The notes under the pieces are model-generated. The model was not told the DNA's origin. It ran no database searches and worked only from the letters and a program-made list of their open reading frames with translations. A program made the translations under genes and the position numbers. DNA of 42,504 nucleotides from Pseudoxanthobacter soli DSM 19599 (GTDB lineage Bacteria > Pseudomonadota > Alphaproteobacteria > Rhizobiales > Segnochrobactraceae): positions 1 through 42,504 of the forward strand of contig CAMDHY010000026.1 of assembly GCA_945898215.1 (NCBI GenBank). Direction: 5' to 3'. Each line of letters starts with the position of its first letter. Position 1 is the stretch's first letter. Positions 1 to 10,827 of the stretch are shown here, piece after piece.

Positions 1-210
1 GCCCCGCTGCGGCTCCACACCCGAACATCGAATACGCGGCGCCCGTGGTGCTCCCGCAGGGTGATCTGGACGCGCTCTCGGGGATCCCGCCGAGAGTTTG
101 CGACGGGCGGCAACTCGGTGCGATTCAGTGTTCCAACTTCAGACCCAAATGCCCCGGTTTTCACGGTCTCCAGAGTTGGAGCATTCGAGGCGGCGTCGAG
201 ATAATCCGTA
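1..210. other. Left-edge DNA, no gene recognised; possible right end of an integrated element
   Basis: No protein family is recognised here on either strand. One plus-strand frame stays open from the window edge through the tRNA fragment at 211-258, but its tail is only translated tRNA sequence, so it is not called as a gene. The orientation of the tRNA fragment implies that, if an element used it as its attachment site, the element lies on this left side and the intact tRNA-Asp lies further left, outside the window. That is inference; nothing inside 1-210 by itself identifies an integrase or cargo gene. Confidence 0.3.
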
Positions 211-258
211 GGCCTGTCACGCCGGAGGTCGCGGGTTCGAGCCCCGTCACTCCCGCCA
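211..258 (+). other. 3'-half fragment of tRNA-Asp (GTC), probable attachment-site repeat
   Basis: The stretch reads as the 3' half of a tRNA-Asp: anticodon loop CTGTCAC with anticodon GTC, 3' anticodon strand GCCGG, variable loop AGGTC, T arm GCGGG-TTCGAGC-CCCGT, 3' acceptor strand CACTCCC, discriminator G and an encoded CCA. The 5' half is missing. No GGGAGTG acceptor strand or D arm lies upstream, and the 5' anticodon strand is only partly complementary (CCGGC would be needed, TAGGC is found). Such fragments commonly arise when an element integrates at a tRNA 3' end and leaves a direct repeat at its far end. Identity to the host tRNA-Asp cannot be tested here. Confidence 0.75.
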
Positions 259-371
259 CCTTTCTCACATCACAGCAACGAAATGCCGGCACTGCCGCTG
301 CGCTGCCGTTCTGGTGTCGCCCGCGGCACCACGATAGAGCGCCCGGCGCTGGTCGCGGCGCTGAACGGCCG

Positions 372-755
372 CTAAGCCTCGCGTGCCGCGACCGCCACAC
401 GCTCCCACTCGTTCCGCAGAAAGAACCGCACCTTCTCCCCCGGGTCTTCCAGGCTGTCGTAGATGTCGAACGCCTCCCCGGCTTCCTGCATCTCCGATAG
501 ACCGGCGACGTTGTCGACGAGCATGAATGCGCCGCAGCCGAGGACGTTGGTGAACCGCTCGTTCATATAGAGAAGACCGTCGGGCCGGACATGGCTGTTC
601 AGGTTGATCCGCGACGCCTTGTAGACCGAAGCGAGCTGTTCGAAGCGCAGGGCGCCGCGCCATTGGCTCTTCAATTCGGGGACACCGAATTCACCACCCC
701 AGTTGTAGCGCCTTTCCCAGGGTCCATAGAGTGAGAGGTCGCCGAGGGGGCGACC
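372..755 (-). pseudogene. Truncated CgeB/YkvP-like glycosyltransferase (C-terminal fragment)
   Basis: The readable part resembles the C-terminal nucleotide-sugar-binding half of CgeB/YkvP-type glycosyltransferases (Glyco_trans_1_2): a LYGPWERRYNWGG segment, then ASVYKASRINLNSH, NERFTNVLGCGAFMLVDN, and an acidic stretch before FLRNEWERV. The reading frame stays open upstream of about 755, but the residues become an arginine-rich run with no family resemblance. The only available initiator, a TTG at 672-674, lies inside the conserved region. The C-terminus is also cut short, because the tail that normally carries the HTY..R segment is absent before the TAG at 372-374. It is therefore a remnant missing its N-terminal half, next to the tRNA-Asp fragment. 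A short functional protein from the TTG is unlikely. Confidence 0.65.
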
Positions 756-849
756 GTGGCGCCGCCGCGGCGTCGTCTGGCGGACAGGGTCGACCGCGGC
801 ACTGCCCGTTCGCGGAGGGCCGCGGCGACGACGCCGCCGGTCCGCCGGC

Positions 850-1260
850 TCAAGCCGCCGGCGCGGCCCTCGCGCTGCCGTCGACCCAGAGCCGGGCCTC
901 CGCCTCGTCTTCGAGGGCGAAGGTCTTCTCCTCCACCGGGGTCAGCGGCGCGAACAGGTTGATCATCGCCTCCGCCCAGGCAGGCGCGCCGACGACGGCG
1001 TAGCGGCGGACGTGGCTCGCGGCCCGAGCCTGCACGCCGATCGCATCACCGTCGAAGAGCGCGCTGAGTTCTGCGCCATCGTAGTTCGACATGACGATCA
1101 GCATGTCGACCGCATCGAAGCGATCGAACGCCGCATCGGCCTCGGCGGCCATCCACTCGATGTCGGGTTTGGTGATCTTGGCGCGGATCTCGAAGGTCAG
1201 CAGGTCGGGCCGCGGGCTGTCACGGCGGACGATGGAACGGTCGGGAGCGGATGCGGGCAT
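850..1260 (-). CDS. SpoIIAA-like (STAS-fold) protein
   Basis: A 136-residue protein similar to the SpoIIAA-like/STAS-fold family (DUF3478 type) common in alphaproteobacteria. Recognisable features are the strand LLTFEIRAKITKPDIEWM, the segment DMLIVMSNYDGAELSALFDG, the helix and strand RRYAVVGAPAWAEAMINLF and the C-terminal FALEDEAEARLWVDG, which match the family layout of a beta-alpha sandwich ending in an ExxxARxWL-like helix. The ATG at 1258-1260 (MPASAPDRS) is preferred because the domain begins about 25 residues later. An open frame continues upstream to about 1575, but it is arginine-rich and matches nothing. The initiator has only a weak ribosome-binding site. The molecular role of this family is not established; it is probably cytoplasmic. 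It is transcribed towards the glycosyltransferase remnant and divergently from the Hint gene. Confidence 0.7.
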   Translation of the reverse strand: MPASAPDRSIVRRDSPRPDLLTFEIRAKITKPDIEWMAAEADAAFDRFDAVDMLIVMSNYDGAELSALFDGDAIGVQARAASHVRRYAVVGAPAWAEAMINLFAPLTPVEEKTFALEDEAEARLWVDGSARAAPAA

Positions 1261-1652
1261 GGGGGGCGGCCTTCGGCGAGAGGAACACTCGCCGCAGAAC
1301 GCCACCGCGCCCCGGCCGTTCCGGTCCGGCCGTGCCGGCGCGCCCGCCACTCCCCGTTCGTCCGTGTCCGCAAGTGAGGTCCGCACCGCCGGATACCCGG
1401 CCGGCCGGGCCGTCCGGCCACCACGAACTCTCACGCCAGCGGCGCGGCGCGCCCGACGGTTTCCAGGGCCAACGTTCCGTTGTTGCCGTCTTCTTCGTTC
1501 CGCCAGATCCTTAAAGAATAGCCGGCGAACATAAGGCTGTCGTGGCCGATGGTCATCATAATGTTCAGAGGGCAAAACTATACTCGAGCACTCGACATAG
1601 TTGAGCTGCGGCTGAAGCGGTCGGCGGTGGCGTGGTCTCGGGAGCGGCAGCG
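1261..1652. other. Divergent intergenic region between SpoIIAA-like and Hint genes
   Basis: This 392-bp gap separates two divergent genes and should hold both promoters. Its left part (1261-1500) is very GC-rich with no convincing gene. The part at 1505-1610 is noticeably richer in A and T than its surroundings and contains an imperfect palindrome at 1576-1602. No RNA gene is recognised. Confidence 0.5.
1576..1602. promoter_or_regulatory. Imperfect palindrome upstream of the Hint gene, possible operator
   Basis: AACTAT at 1576-1581 is mirrored by ATAGTT at 1597-1602, and the inner arms share TCGAG with a one-base offset. It lies about 50 bp before the preferred Hint start, in the locally AT-rich part of the gap. 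The position suits an operator, but no matching regulator is identified. Confidence 0.3.
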
Positions 1653-2360
1653 ATGGCGACGGCTATCGAATACGGGCTCATTGCGGCGCTGATTTCCGTC
1701 GGGCTGATCACGCAACAGCAGTCGCTAGACGAAGAGTTCATGCGCCTGTTCCTCGAGAACTACAACGCGATGTGCCTGCTGGAGGGCACGCACGTCGCGA
1801 CGCCGGACGGCGAACGGCCGGTCGAGAGCCTGGCAATCGGCGACCCGTTGCTGACGCCGGAGGGTGGCGTTCGGCCGGTCCGCTGGATCGGCCGGCAGAC
1901 GATCGTCGCCAGGTTCGCCGATCCGCTGCGCTCGTGGCCGGTGTGCGTCGCCGCCGGGGCCCTCGGGGAGGGCGTGCCGCACCGGCCGCTGCTGCTGTCC
2001 CCCGACCACGCCCTGCTCGTCGACGGCCAGCTGGTGCAGGCGGGTGCCCTCGTCAACGCCACGACGATCACCCGGGTGACGGACGTGCCCGAGCGCTTCA
2101 CCTACTTCCACGTCGAGTTCGAGGACCATGCCCTGATCCTCGCCGAAGGCGCGCCGGCGGAGACCTTCGTCGACACCGTCACGCGACGCGGCTTCGACAA
2201 CTACGCGGACTATGAGGCGCGGTTCGGCGGGGACGCCGGAGCGATCCTGGAAATGCCGGCACCGCGCATCAAGTCGGCGCGACAGCTGCCGCGCTCCATC
2301 CGCGCGCGGCTCGACGCTCGCGCTGCCCGCCTCGGGTGCCTCGTGGCCGCTGTCGCGTAG
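1653..2360 (+). CDS. Hint-domain protein with a Flp-pilin-like N-terminus
   Basis: A 235-residue protein in two parts. Residues 1-20 (MATAIEYGLIAALISVGLI) match the hydrophobic N-terminus of mature Flp/Fap pilins, including the Glu-Tyr pair. From Cys41 (CLLEGTHVATPDGERPVESL) it is a Hint_2 domain of the Hedgehog/intein fold, with GDPLLTPEGGVRPVRWIGR, the LSPDHALLVDG block and FHVEFEDHALILAEGAPAETF; Cys41 would be the nucleophile position. The ATG at 1653 has GGGAG at 1640-1644. A GTG at 1632 would add seven residues but still no basic prepilin leader, and the residue before ATAIEY is Met, not the usual Gly. Alphaproteobacterial Hint proteins are usually extracellular; export through this pilin-like helix is inference. 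Confidence 0.75.
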   Translation: MATAIEYGLIAALISVGLITQQQSLDEEFMRLFLENYNAMCLLEGTHVATPDGERPVESLAIGDPLLTPEGGVRPVRWIGRQTIVARFADPLRSWPVCVAAGALGEGVPHRPLLLSPDHALLVDGQLVQAGALVNATTITRVTDVPERFTYFHVEFEDHALILAEGAPAETFVDTVTRRGFDNYADYEARFGGDAGAILEMPAPRIKSARQLPRSIRARLDARAARLGCLVAAVA

Positions 2361-2368
2361 CACGCCGC

Positions 2369-2423
2369 CGATCGCGCGCGCGATCGAGGCCTGGCGGGCC
2401 GGAGCCGCTCTCGCGACGGCTCC
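2369..2423 (+). terminator. Hairpins after the Hint gene, weak terminator
   Basis: Two inverted repeats lie between the convergent Hint and gabT genes. One is a perfect 18-bp palindrome at 2369-2386, built on CGATCGCGC. The other is GGAGCCG (2401-2407) pairing with CGGCTCC (2417-2423), followed on the plus strand by a sequence ending in CATCTTTG. The T tract is poor, so termination is uncertain; the position between convergent genes supports it. Confidence 0.4.
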
Positions 2424-2447
2424 GGCTCATCTTTGTCTCTCGTCCGC

Positions 2448-3743
2448 TCAGGCGGCGAGGCGGGCCGCCGAGACGAGGGCCGCCTCGAGCTTCGCCATGC
2501 CCTCGTCGAGCACCTCCTCGGAGGCCGTCAGCGGCACGAGGATGCGGATGGCGTTGGCGTGCACGCCGCATGACAACAGCACCAGCCCGTCGTGCAGCGC
2601 GGCGGTGGTGACCCGCTTCGTTGCCTCCGCGTCCGGCTCGTAGGCGCCGCGCGACTTGACGATGTCGAAGCCGATCATCGCGCCCGGACCGCGGATCGCC
2701 GTGATCGGCACGACGTCGTTGCGCGAGGCGATCGCCTTCAGCTTCGCCTTGACGCGCTCGCCCATGGCGTCGGCGCGCTCGAGCAGCTTCTCCTCGGAAA
2801 TGACGTCGAGGACGGCGAGCGCCGCCGCGCACGCCACCGGGTTGCCGCCATAGGTGCCGCCGAGGCCGCCGGGGTCGGCGGCGTCCATGACGGCCGCCTT
2901 GCCGATGACGCCGGCCAGCGGGAAGCCGCCGGCGAGCGACTTCGCCACCGCGACGAGATCAGGCTCGACGCCGGAGTGCTCGATGGCGAACATCTTGCCG
3001 GTGCGGGCGAAGCCCGTCTGCACCTCGTCGGCGACGAGCAGGATGCCGTGGTCGTCGCAGAGCTTGCGCAGCGCCACCAGGAACTCCGCCGGCGCCGGAT
3101 AGAAGCCGCCCTCGCCCTGCACGGGCTCGATGATGATTGCGGCGACGCGCGACGGCTCGACGTCGGCGCGGAACAGCGTCTCGAGCGCCTTCAGGCTGTC
3201 AGCCACGCTGACGCCGTGGTCGGCGATCGGGAAGGGCGCGTGGTAGACGTCGGCCGGCATCGGGCCGAACTTGTGCTTGTAGGGCTGCGTCTTGCCGGTC
3301 AGCGCCATGCCCATCATCGTGCGGCCGTGGAAGGCGCCGGCGAACGCGATGACGGCCGAGCGGCCGGTAGCGGCGCGGGCGAGCTTGACGCAGTTCTCCA
3401 CCGCTTCCGCGCCGGTCGTCACGAACATCGTCTTCGCCTGGCCCTTGAAGGGGGCGAGGGCATTCAGCCGCTCGGCGAGCGCGATGTAGGGCTCGTAGGG
3501 GACGACCTGGAAGCAGGTGTGGGTGTAGAGCCCGAGCTGCGCCTCGACGGCGGCGATCACCTTCGGGTGGCGGTGGCCGACGTTGAGCACGGCGATGCCG
3601 CCGGCGAAGTCGATGTAGCGCTTGCCGTCGACGTCCCACAGTTCGGCGTTTTCGGCGCGGGCCGCATAGACCGGGTAGGGGGTCGACACCCCGCGCGGCA
3701 CCGCCTTCTGGCGGCGGTCGACGAGGTCGGCGTTGTGGCTCAT
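2448..3743 (-). CDS. gabT: 4-aminobutyrate aminotransferase
   Basis: A class-III PLP-dependent aminotransferase of 431 residues, the usual length for GabT. It would transfer the amino group of 4-aminobutyrate to 2-oxoglutarate, giving succinate semialdehyde and glutamate in the cytoplasm. Visible signatures are DFAGGIAVLNVGHRHPKV, the TTGAEAVENCVKLARAATGR cofactor region, AGAFHGRT, the IIEPVQGEGGF segment, LVADEVQTGFARTGK (PLP-ring Asp) and AVAKSLAGGFPLAGV, which carries the Schiff-base Lys. The start is the ATG at 3741-3743, with GAGGAG about 7 nt upstream. No gabD lies next to it. The substrate could also be 5-aminovalerate or a related omega-amino acid; the GABA assignment rests on overall resemblance. 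Confidence 0.9.
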   Translation of the reverse strand: MSHNADLVDRRQKAVPRGVSTPYPVYAARAENAELWDVDGKRYIDFAGGIAVLNVGHRHPKVIAAVEAQLGLYTHTCFQVVPYEPYIALAERLNALAPFKGQAKTMFVTTGAEAVENCVKLARAATGRSAVIAFAGAFHGRTMMGMALTGKTQPYKHKFGPMPADVYHAPFPIADHGVSVADSLKALETLFRADVEPSRVAAIIIEPVQGEGGFYPAPAEFLVALRKLCDDHGILLVADEVQTGFARTGKMFAIEHSGVEPDLVAVAKSLAGGFPLAGVIGKAAVMDAADPGGLGGTYGGNPVACAAALAVLDVISEEKLLERADAMGERVKAKLKAIASRNDVVPITAIRGPGAMIGFDIVKSRGAYEPDAEATKRVTTAALHDGLVLLSCGVHANAIRILVPLTASEEVLDEGMAKLEAALVSAARLAA

Positions 3744-3878
3744 CGAAAGTCTCCTCGAGGGATCGGCCGCGAAGTCTGGCGCCCGCCGGCCCCGCGCCGG
3801 CTGGGCGGAAGGGCGTCCCCGATCGCGGCATCAGGGGCCCGGTCCGGAGCGTCGTCCCGCCCCGGGTGTGAAGTCAAT

Positions 3879-3931
3879 GCGGTGTTTGCGGCCGCCGACG
3901 CAGCGGCCGCTTGGCGGTGTTTGCGGCCGCC
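3879..3931. repeat. Direct repeat with GC hairpins before gabT and after the response regulator
   Basis: The 18-bp unit GCGGTGTTTGCGGCCGCC occurs at 3879-3896 and again at 3914-3931. Each copy contains GCGGCCGC-type self-complementary sequence, so the stretch can form strong hairpins. On the minus strand it lies just downstream of the response regulator and just upstream of nothing else, so a role in transcript ending is possible but there is no T tract. Confidence 0.5.
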
Positions 3932-3958
3932 CTGCCGCGGCCGCCGCCCGGCCTTCGC

Positions 3959-4597
3959 TCAGAGCGCGCCTTCGCGGCCGCGCACGGCGGCGTGGACGAG
4001 CTCCGGCAGCGTCGAGACGCCGAGCTTCGCCTTCAGCTGAGAGGCGGTGTTGGCGATCGTCTTGTAGGAGAGCGCCAGTTCCTCGGCGATCAGCGCATAG
4101 GACTTGCCGTCGGCGAGGAGCTCGAGGATCTCGGCCTCGCGGGGTGTCATCACCGGGCGCGGCGCGCGGCGCTGGCGGGCGCCGTGGAGCACCACCTCGG
4201 TCGCGAGCCCGTGGCTGAGATAGGGGCGGCCGCGCAGAACCGCACCGACCGCCGCCACCAGTTCGTCCGGGGCGGTGTCCTTGAGGAGGTAGCCGTCGGC
4301 GCCGGCCTCGAGCGCCCGGGTCACCACCGCCGGCTCGCGGTGCATGGTCAGCACCAGGATCGCCGTGTCGGTGGCGCGCCGGCGGATGCGCTGCACGAGC
4401 CGGAGGCCATCCAGCCCGCCGCCCCGCATCGACAGGTCGATGATCGCGAGCCGCGGCTTGAGCCGGAGGAACAGCCGGAAGCCGCGCGCGATCGACGGCG
4501 CCTCGGCGACCGGGCCGAGACCGGCGTCCTCCAGCACGCGACGGCACCCAGCGAGCACGATCGGATGATCGTCGACCACCAGCACAGGACGGCTCAT
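3959..4597 (-). CDS. NarL/FixJ-family response regulator
   Basis: A 212-residue response regulator with a receiver domain (about 3-120) and a LuxR-type helix-turn-helix (about 145-205). The acidic pair is at VVDDHP (Asp9, Asp10), the phospho-acceptor is Asp54 in AIIDLSM, the conserved Thr lies in VLTMHRE, and the Lys is in YLLKDTAPDEL. The output domain begins at MTPREAEILELLADG and continues through IAEELALSYKTIANTASQLKAKLG. Its ATG overlaps the stop codon of the histidine kinase (ATGA, 4594-4597), so the two are translated together and almost certainly form a cognate pair. The regulated genes cannot be read from the sequence; gabT lies downstream on the same strand, 215 bp away. Confidence 0.9.
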   Translation of the reverse strand: MSRPVLVVDDHPIVLAGCRRVLEDAGLGPVAEAPSIARGFRLFLRLKPRLAIIDLSMRGGGLDGLRLVQRIRRRATDTAILVLTMHREPAVVTRALEAGADGYLLKDTAPDELVAAVGAVLRGRPYLSHGLATEVVLHGARQRRAPRPVMTPREAEILELLADGKSYALIAEELALSYKTIANTASQLKAKLGVSTLPELVHAAVRGREGAL

Positions 4598-6102
4598 CTC
4601 ACTCTTTCCCCGAAACCCATCGGCACGCCGGTCTCCCCCTCACCGTTCTCGGCCGCGCCGCCGTCGCCGGCGAGCGGCAGCTCGATCTCGAACCGCGTGC
4701 CCCCGGCTGCCCCGGGCCCCCAGGCGAGCGCACCGCCGAGCGCGCTGACGCGTTCGGCGATACCCGCCAGGCCGTAACCGGCCGGAACGTCCCTGTCCAT
4801 GCCGATGCCGTCGTCCTCGACGGAGAGGTGCAGGCGGGGCCCGCGCGGCCCGGCCCGCCGCTCGGCGAGCTCCACCATGACGATGCGCGGCTCGGCGTGT
4901 TTGACGGCGTTGGTCAGGCACTCCTGCAGGCAGCGATAGACGGTGAGGTCGCGCGCCTCGCCGTAGCCGTCGGCGAGCTCGCCGACCGCGAGATCGAACA
5001 GCACCGAGGGCGCCAGCCGGCGGAACTCGTCGACGAGGCCGCCGGCGAGGTCGGCGAGCGGTACGTGGCCGAGCGACATCGGCCGCAGCCGCTGCAGCAG
5101 ACGGCGGTTCATCGTCTTCAGGCGATCGGCGATGTCGGCGACCTCGCGTGCCCGCTCGGCGATCTCCGGCGCGCGCGCCGCCCGGCTGCCGCGGGCGATC
5201 GTCTCGATCGAGCGCGCATTGGCGACGATGCCGAACAGGCAGGGGCCCGCCTCGTCGTGGAGTTCGCCGGCGACGACGCGGCGCTCGTCGTCCTGGGCGC
5301 TGAGGAGCCGCAGGCTGAGACGGCGGTTCTCGGCGCGGGTGGCGGCGAGCTGCCCGGCCAGCGCGTTGAAGCGGGAGGCGATCAGCGCGAATTCGGCGTC
5401 GCGCGGCGGCTCGAGGCGGGCGCGGTAGTCGCCGCCCTCCAGTCGCGACAGGCCGCGGGCGAGCGCGGACAGTGGCGCGAGCGCCCGCCCGACCGCGACG
5501 GCGAGCACGAACAGCACCGCCGCGTTGACGATCAGCGCGATGATCGCCAGGGCCCGCACGTCTTCCCAGACCTCGGCGATCTCGTCCGCGGGCTCGCCGG
5601 TGAGCACGACGGTCGCCATCCGCTCGCCACCGACAATGACGGGGACCTGCACCGCCGGGGGTGGCGTCGCGATCAGCCGGGCGAACCAGTCGGGCGCGCG
5701 CTCGTGCGCCTCGCCGCCGTCGGCGCGGTCGACGGGGGTGCTCGCGGCGACCGTGCGGCCGGCCCCGTCGAGCACGGTGATGCGGACGTGCCGCGCCGCC
5801 ATGCCGGTGTCGACCGCCGTTGCGAGCGCCGGCAGCGCGATGTCGGCGCGCATCTCCGCGACGGTGGTGCGGACGAAGCGGGCGGAGGCGTCGAGGGAGG
5901 CGGCGATCTCGACGCTGGTGGCGAAGCGGGCGTTGACGACGACGACGATGCCGGCCGCCGTGATGGCGGCGAGGTTCAGGGCCGCGGCGGCGATCAGGAT
6001 GCGCCAGCGGATCGGCTGCGCGTGCCAGTACGCGCCGGCAACCGCCAGGAGCCGCGCCACCGCGCCAGGACTTCGCTCGGGGATATCGTCGCTGTCGTTC
6101 AC
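4594..6102 (-). CDS. Membrane sensor histidine kinase, HisKA_3 (NarX/UhpB) type
   Basis: A 502-residue sensor kinase. A first membrane segment (about 35-57) is followed by a periplasmic sensor region (about 58-182), a second membrane segment (about 183-204) and a HAMP linker (about 205-258). The dimerisation/phospho-acceptor block is DDERRVVAGELHDEAGP with His282, typical of HisKA_3 kinases that pair with LuxR-type regulators. The ATPase domain has the N box NAVKHAEP, the G1 box EDDGIGM and a glycine-rich GYGLAGIAERV, ending in GGTRFEIELPL. The periplasmic region has no recognised ligand signature. It overlaps the downstream response regulator by four bases. What it senses is unknown. Confidence 0.88.
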   Translation of the reverse strand: MNDSDDIPERSPGAVARLLAVAGAYWHAQPIRWRILIAAAALNLAAITAAGIVVVVNARFATSVEIAASLDASARFVRTTVAEMRADIALPALATAVDTGMAARHVRITVLDGAGRTVAASTPVDRADGGEAHERAPDWFARLIATPPPAVQVPVIVGGERMATVVLTGEPADEIAEVWEDVRALAIIALIVNAAVLFVLAVAVGRALAPLSALARGLSRLEGGDYRARLEPPRDAEFALIASRFNALAGQLAATRAENRRLSLRLLSAQDDERRVVAGELHDEAGPCLFGIVANARSIETIARGSRAARAPEIAERAREVADIADRLKTMNRRLLQRLRPMSLGHVPLADLAGGLVDEFRRLAPSVLFDLAVGELADGYGEARDLTVYRCLQECLTNAVKHAEPRIVMVELAERRAGPRGPRLHLSVEDDGIGMDRDVPAGYGLAGIAERVSALGGALAWGPGAAGGTRFEIELPLAGDGGAAENGEGETGVPMGFGERVR

Positions 6103-6169
6103 ACCGGCCTCGTCGCGCCGCCGGTGAGCCTAGCGCGCCCGTCGCCGCGGCGACAGGGGTTCCGCGCGA

Positions 6170-7666
<1,497 letters not shown>

Positions 7667-7688
7667 GGGGGAGGGCACTCGCGGATGG

Positions 7689-7833
7689 CGTCCCTCCCCT
7701 GCCAGGGGGAGGGACAGACCGCCGGAGGCGGTCAGGGTGGGGCCCGTCAAACACAGGCATTGCGCCGGATTGACGGGCCCCCACCTGCCGCGCCTCGCGG
7801 CGCGGCTGTCCTCCCCCCTGGCAGGGGGAGGAC
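7689..7833. repeat. Palindromic intergenic element, family A, copy 1
   Basis: About 145 bp with nested symmetry. Each end is itself a hairpin: GTCCCTCCCCTGCCAGGGGG at the left and GTCCTCCCCCCTGGCAGGGG at the right. The centre contains a long inverted repeat, GGTGGGGCCCGTCAA against TTGACGGGCCCCCACC. A second copy with the same architecture lies at 29539-29685. It has no coding capacity and sits inside the glp transcription unit between glpV and glpK. Confidence 0.85.
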
Positions 7834-7846
7834 GCGCGTCGTTACC

Positions 7847-9583
<1,737 letters not shown>

Positions 9584-9701
9584 CACGGATCCTCCCAGGG
9601 TTATTCGCGAACCTTCCGGACCCGCCGCCCCTTGAACGGAGGGCCCGTCTCTTGCTGCGCCGCCCGGCACTCCCACCGGCCGCGTCGCATCAGATCTCCA
9701 A

Positions 9702-9720
9702 GGGCCGCCCTCGGCGGCCC
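9702..9720 (-). promoter_or_regulatory. Intercistronic hairpin between glpU and glpV
   Basis: The sequence GGGCCGCC-GAG-GGCGGCCC forms a perfect 8-bp GC stem with a three-base loop, starting five bases after the glpU stop codon. Only TT and mixed sequence follow, so it is not a typical intrinsic terminator. It could protect upstream mRNA ends or adjust expression of the binding protein relative to the membrane genes. Confidence 0.55.
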
Positions 9721-9725
9721 GACTG

Positions 9726-10019
9726 TTACACCCAGCGGAACACGCCGAGCGCCCAGACGACGCAGACGCCGAGCGCCCACCAAAGGTCTGGCCCGACGAG
9801 GCCGAGCCAGGCGAGGGTGATGAAGGCGCTGCCGAGCAGCGAGACGAAGAAGCGGTCGCCGCGCGTCGTCTCGATGCCGAGCACGCCGTAGCGCGGGCTG
9901 CCACCGGGCACCGCCCACTCCCAGAGCGTCATGCCGACGAGCATAGCCGCGATCACCAGGAAGAAGGTGGCCGTCGGCCACGTCCACGCCATCCACGAGA
10001 AGTCGAGGGAGAGGTTCAT
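9726..10019 (-). CDS. glpU: Small membrane protein of the glycerol transporter operon (DUF2160)
   Basis: A 97-residue membrane protein of the DUF2160 family, found between glpQ and glpV in rhizobial glycerol operons. Three hydrophobic segments are visible at about 15-37, 56-75 and 78-94, with the conserved TLWEWAVPGGSPRYG loop and the TTRGDRFF motif between the first two. Its function is not established; the constant position suggests a part in assembly or stability of the transporter. It starts at the ATG at 10017-10019, ten bases after glpQ, with AGGAGAG before it. It ends just before the hairpin at 9702-9720. Confidence 0.85.
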   Translation of the reverse strand: MNLSLDFSWMAWTWPTATFFLVIAAMLVGMTLWEWAVPGGSPRYGVLGIETTRGDRFFVSLLGSAFITLAWLGLVGPDLWWALGVCVVWALGVFRWV

Positions 10020-10029
10020 CCGGCTCTCC

Positions 10030-10826
<797 letters not shown>

Positions 10827-10827
<1 letters not shown>

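Noticed and set aside
161-400. Minus-strand frame with GVTGLEPATSGVTG
   Set aside because: This is the antisense of the tRNA fragment, a familiar spurious translation found in many annotations.
45-500. Open plus-strand frame running through the tRNA fragment
   Set aside because: Its central part (RRPVTPEVAGSSPVTPA) is only translated tRNA-Asp sequence, a well-known false gene pattern. The rest has no family resemblance.
1261-1575. N-terminal extension of the SpoIIAA-like gene
   Set aside because: The extension is arginine-rich translated GC sequence with no match to the family; the domain starts just after the ATG at 1258-1260.
2592-4040. Long plus-strand frames opposite gabT, the sensor kinase, glpK, glpV and GGDEF-EAL
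   Set aside because: They are antisense shadows typical of high-GC DNA: the proteins are low-complexity strings rich in Arg, His, Asp and Val with no domains, and true genes cover the other strand.
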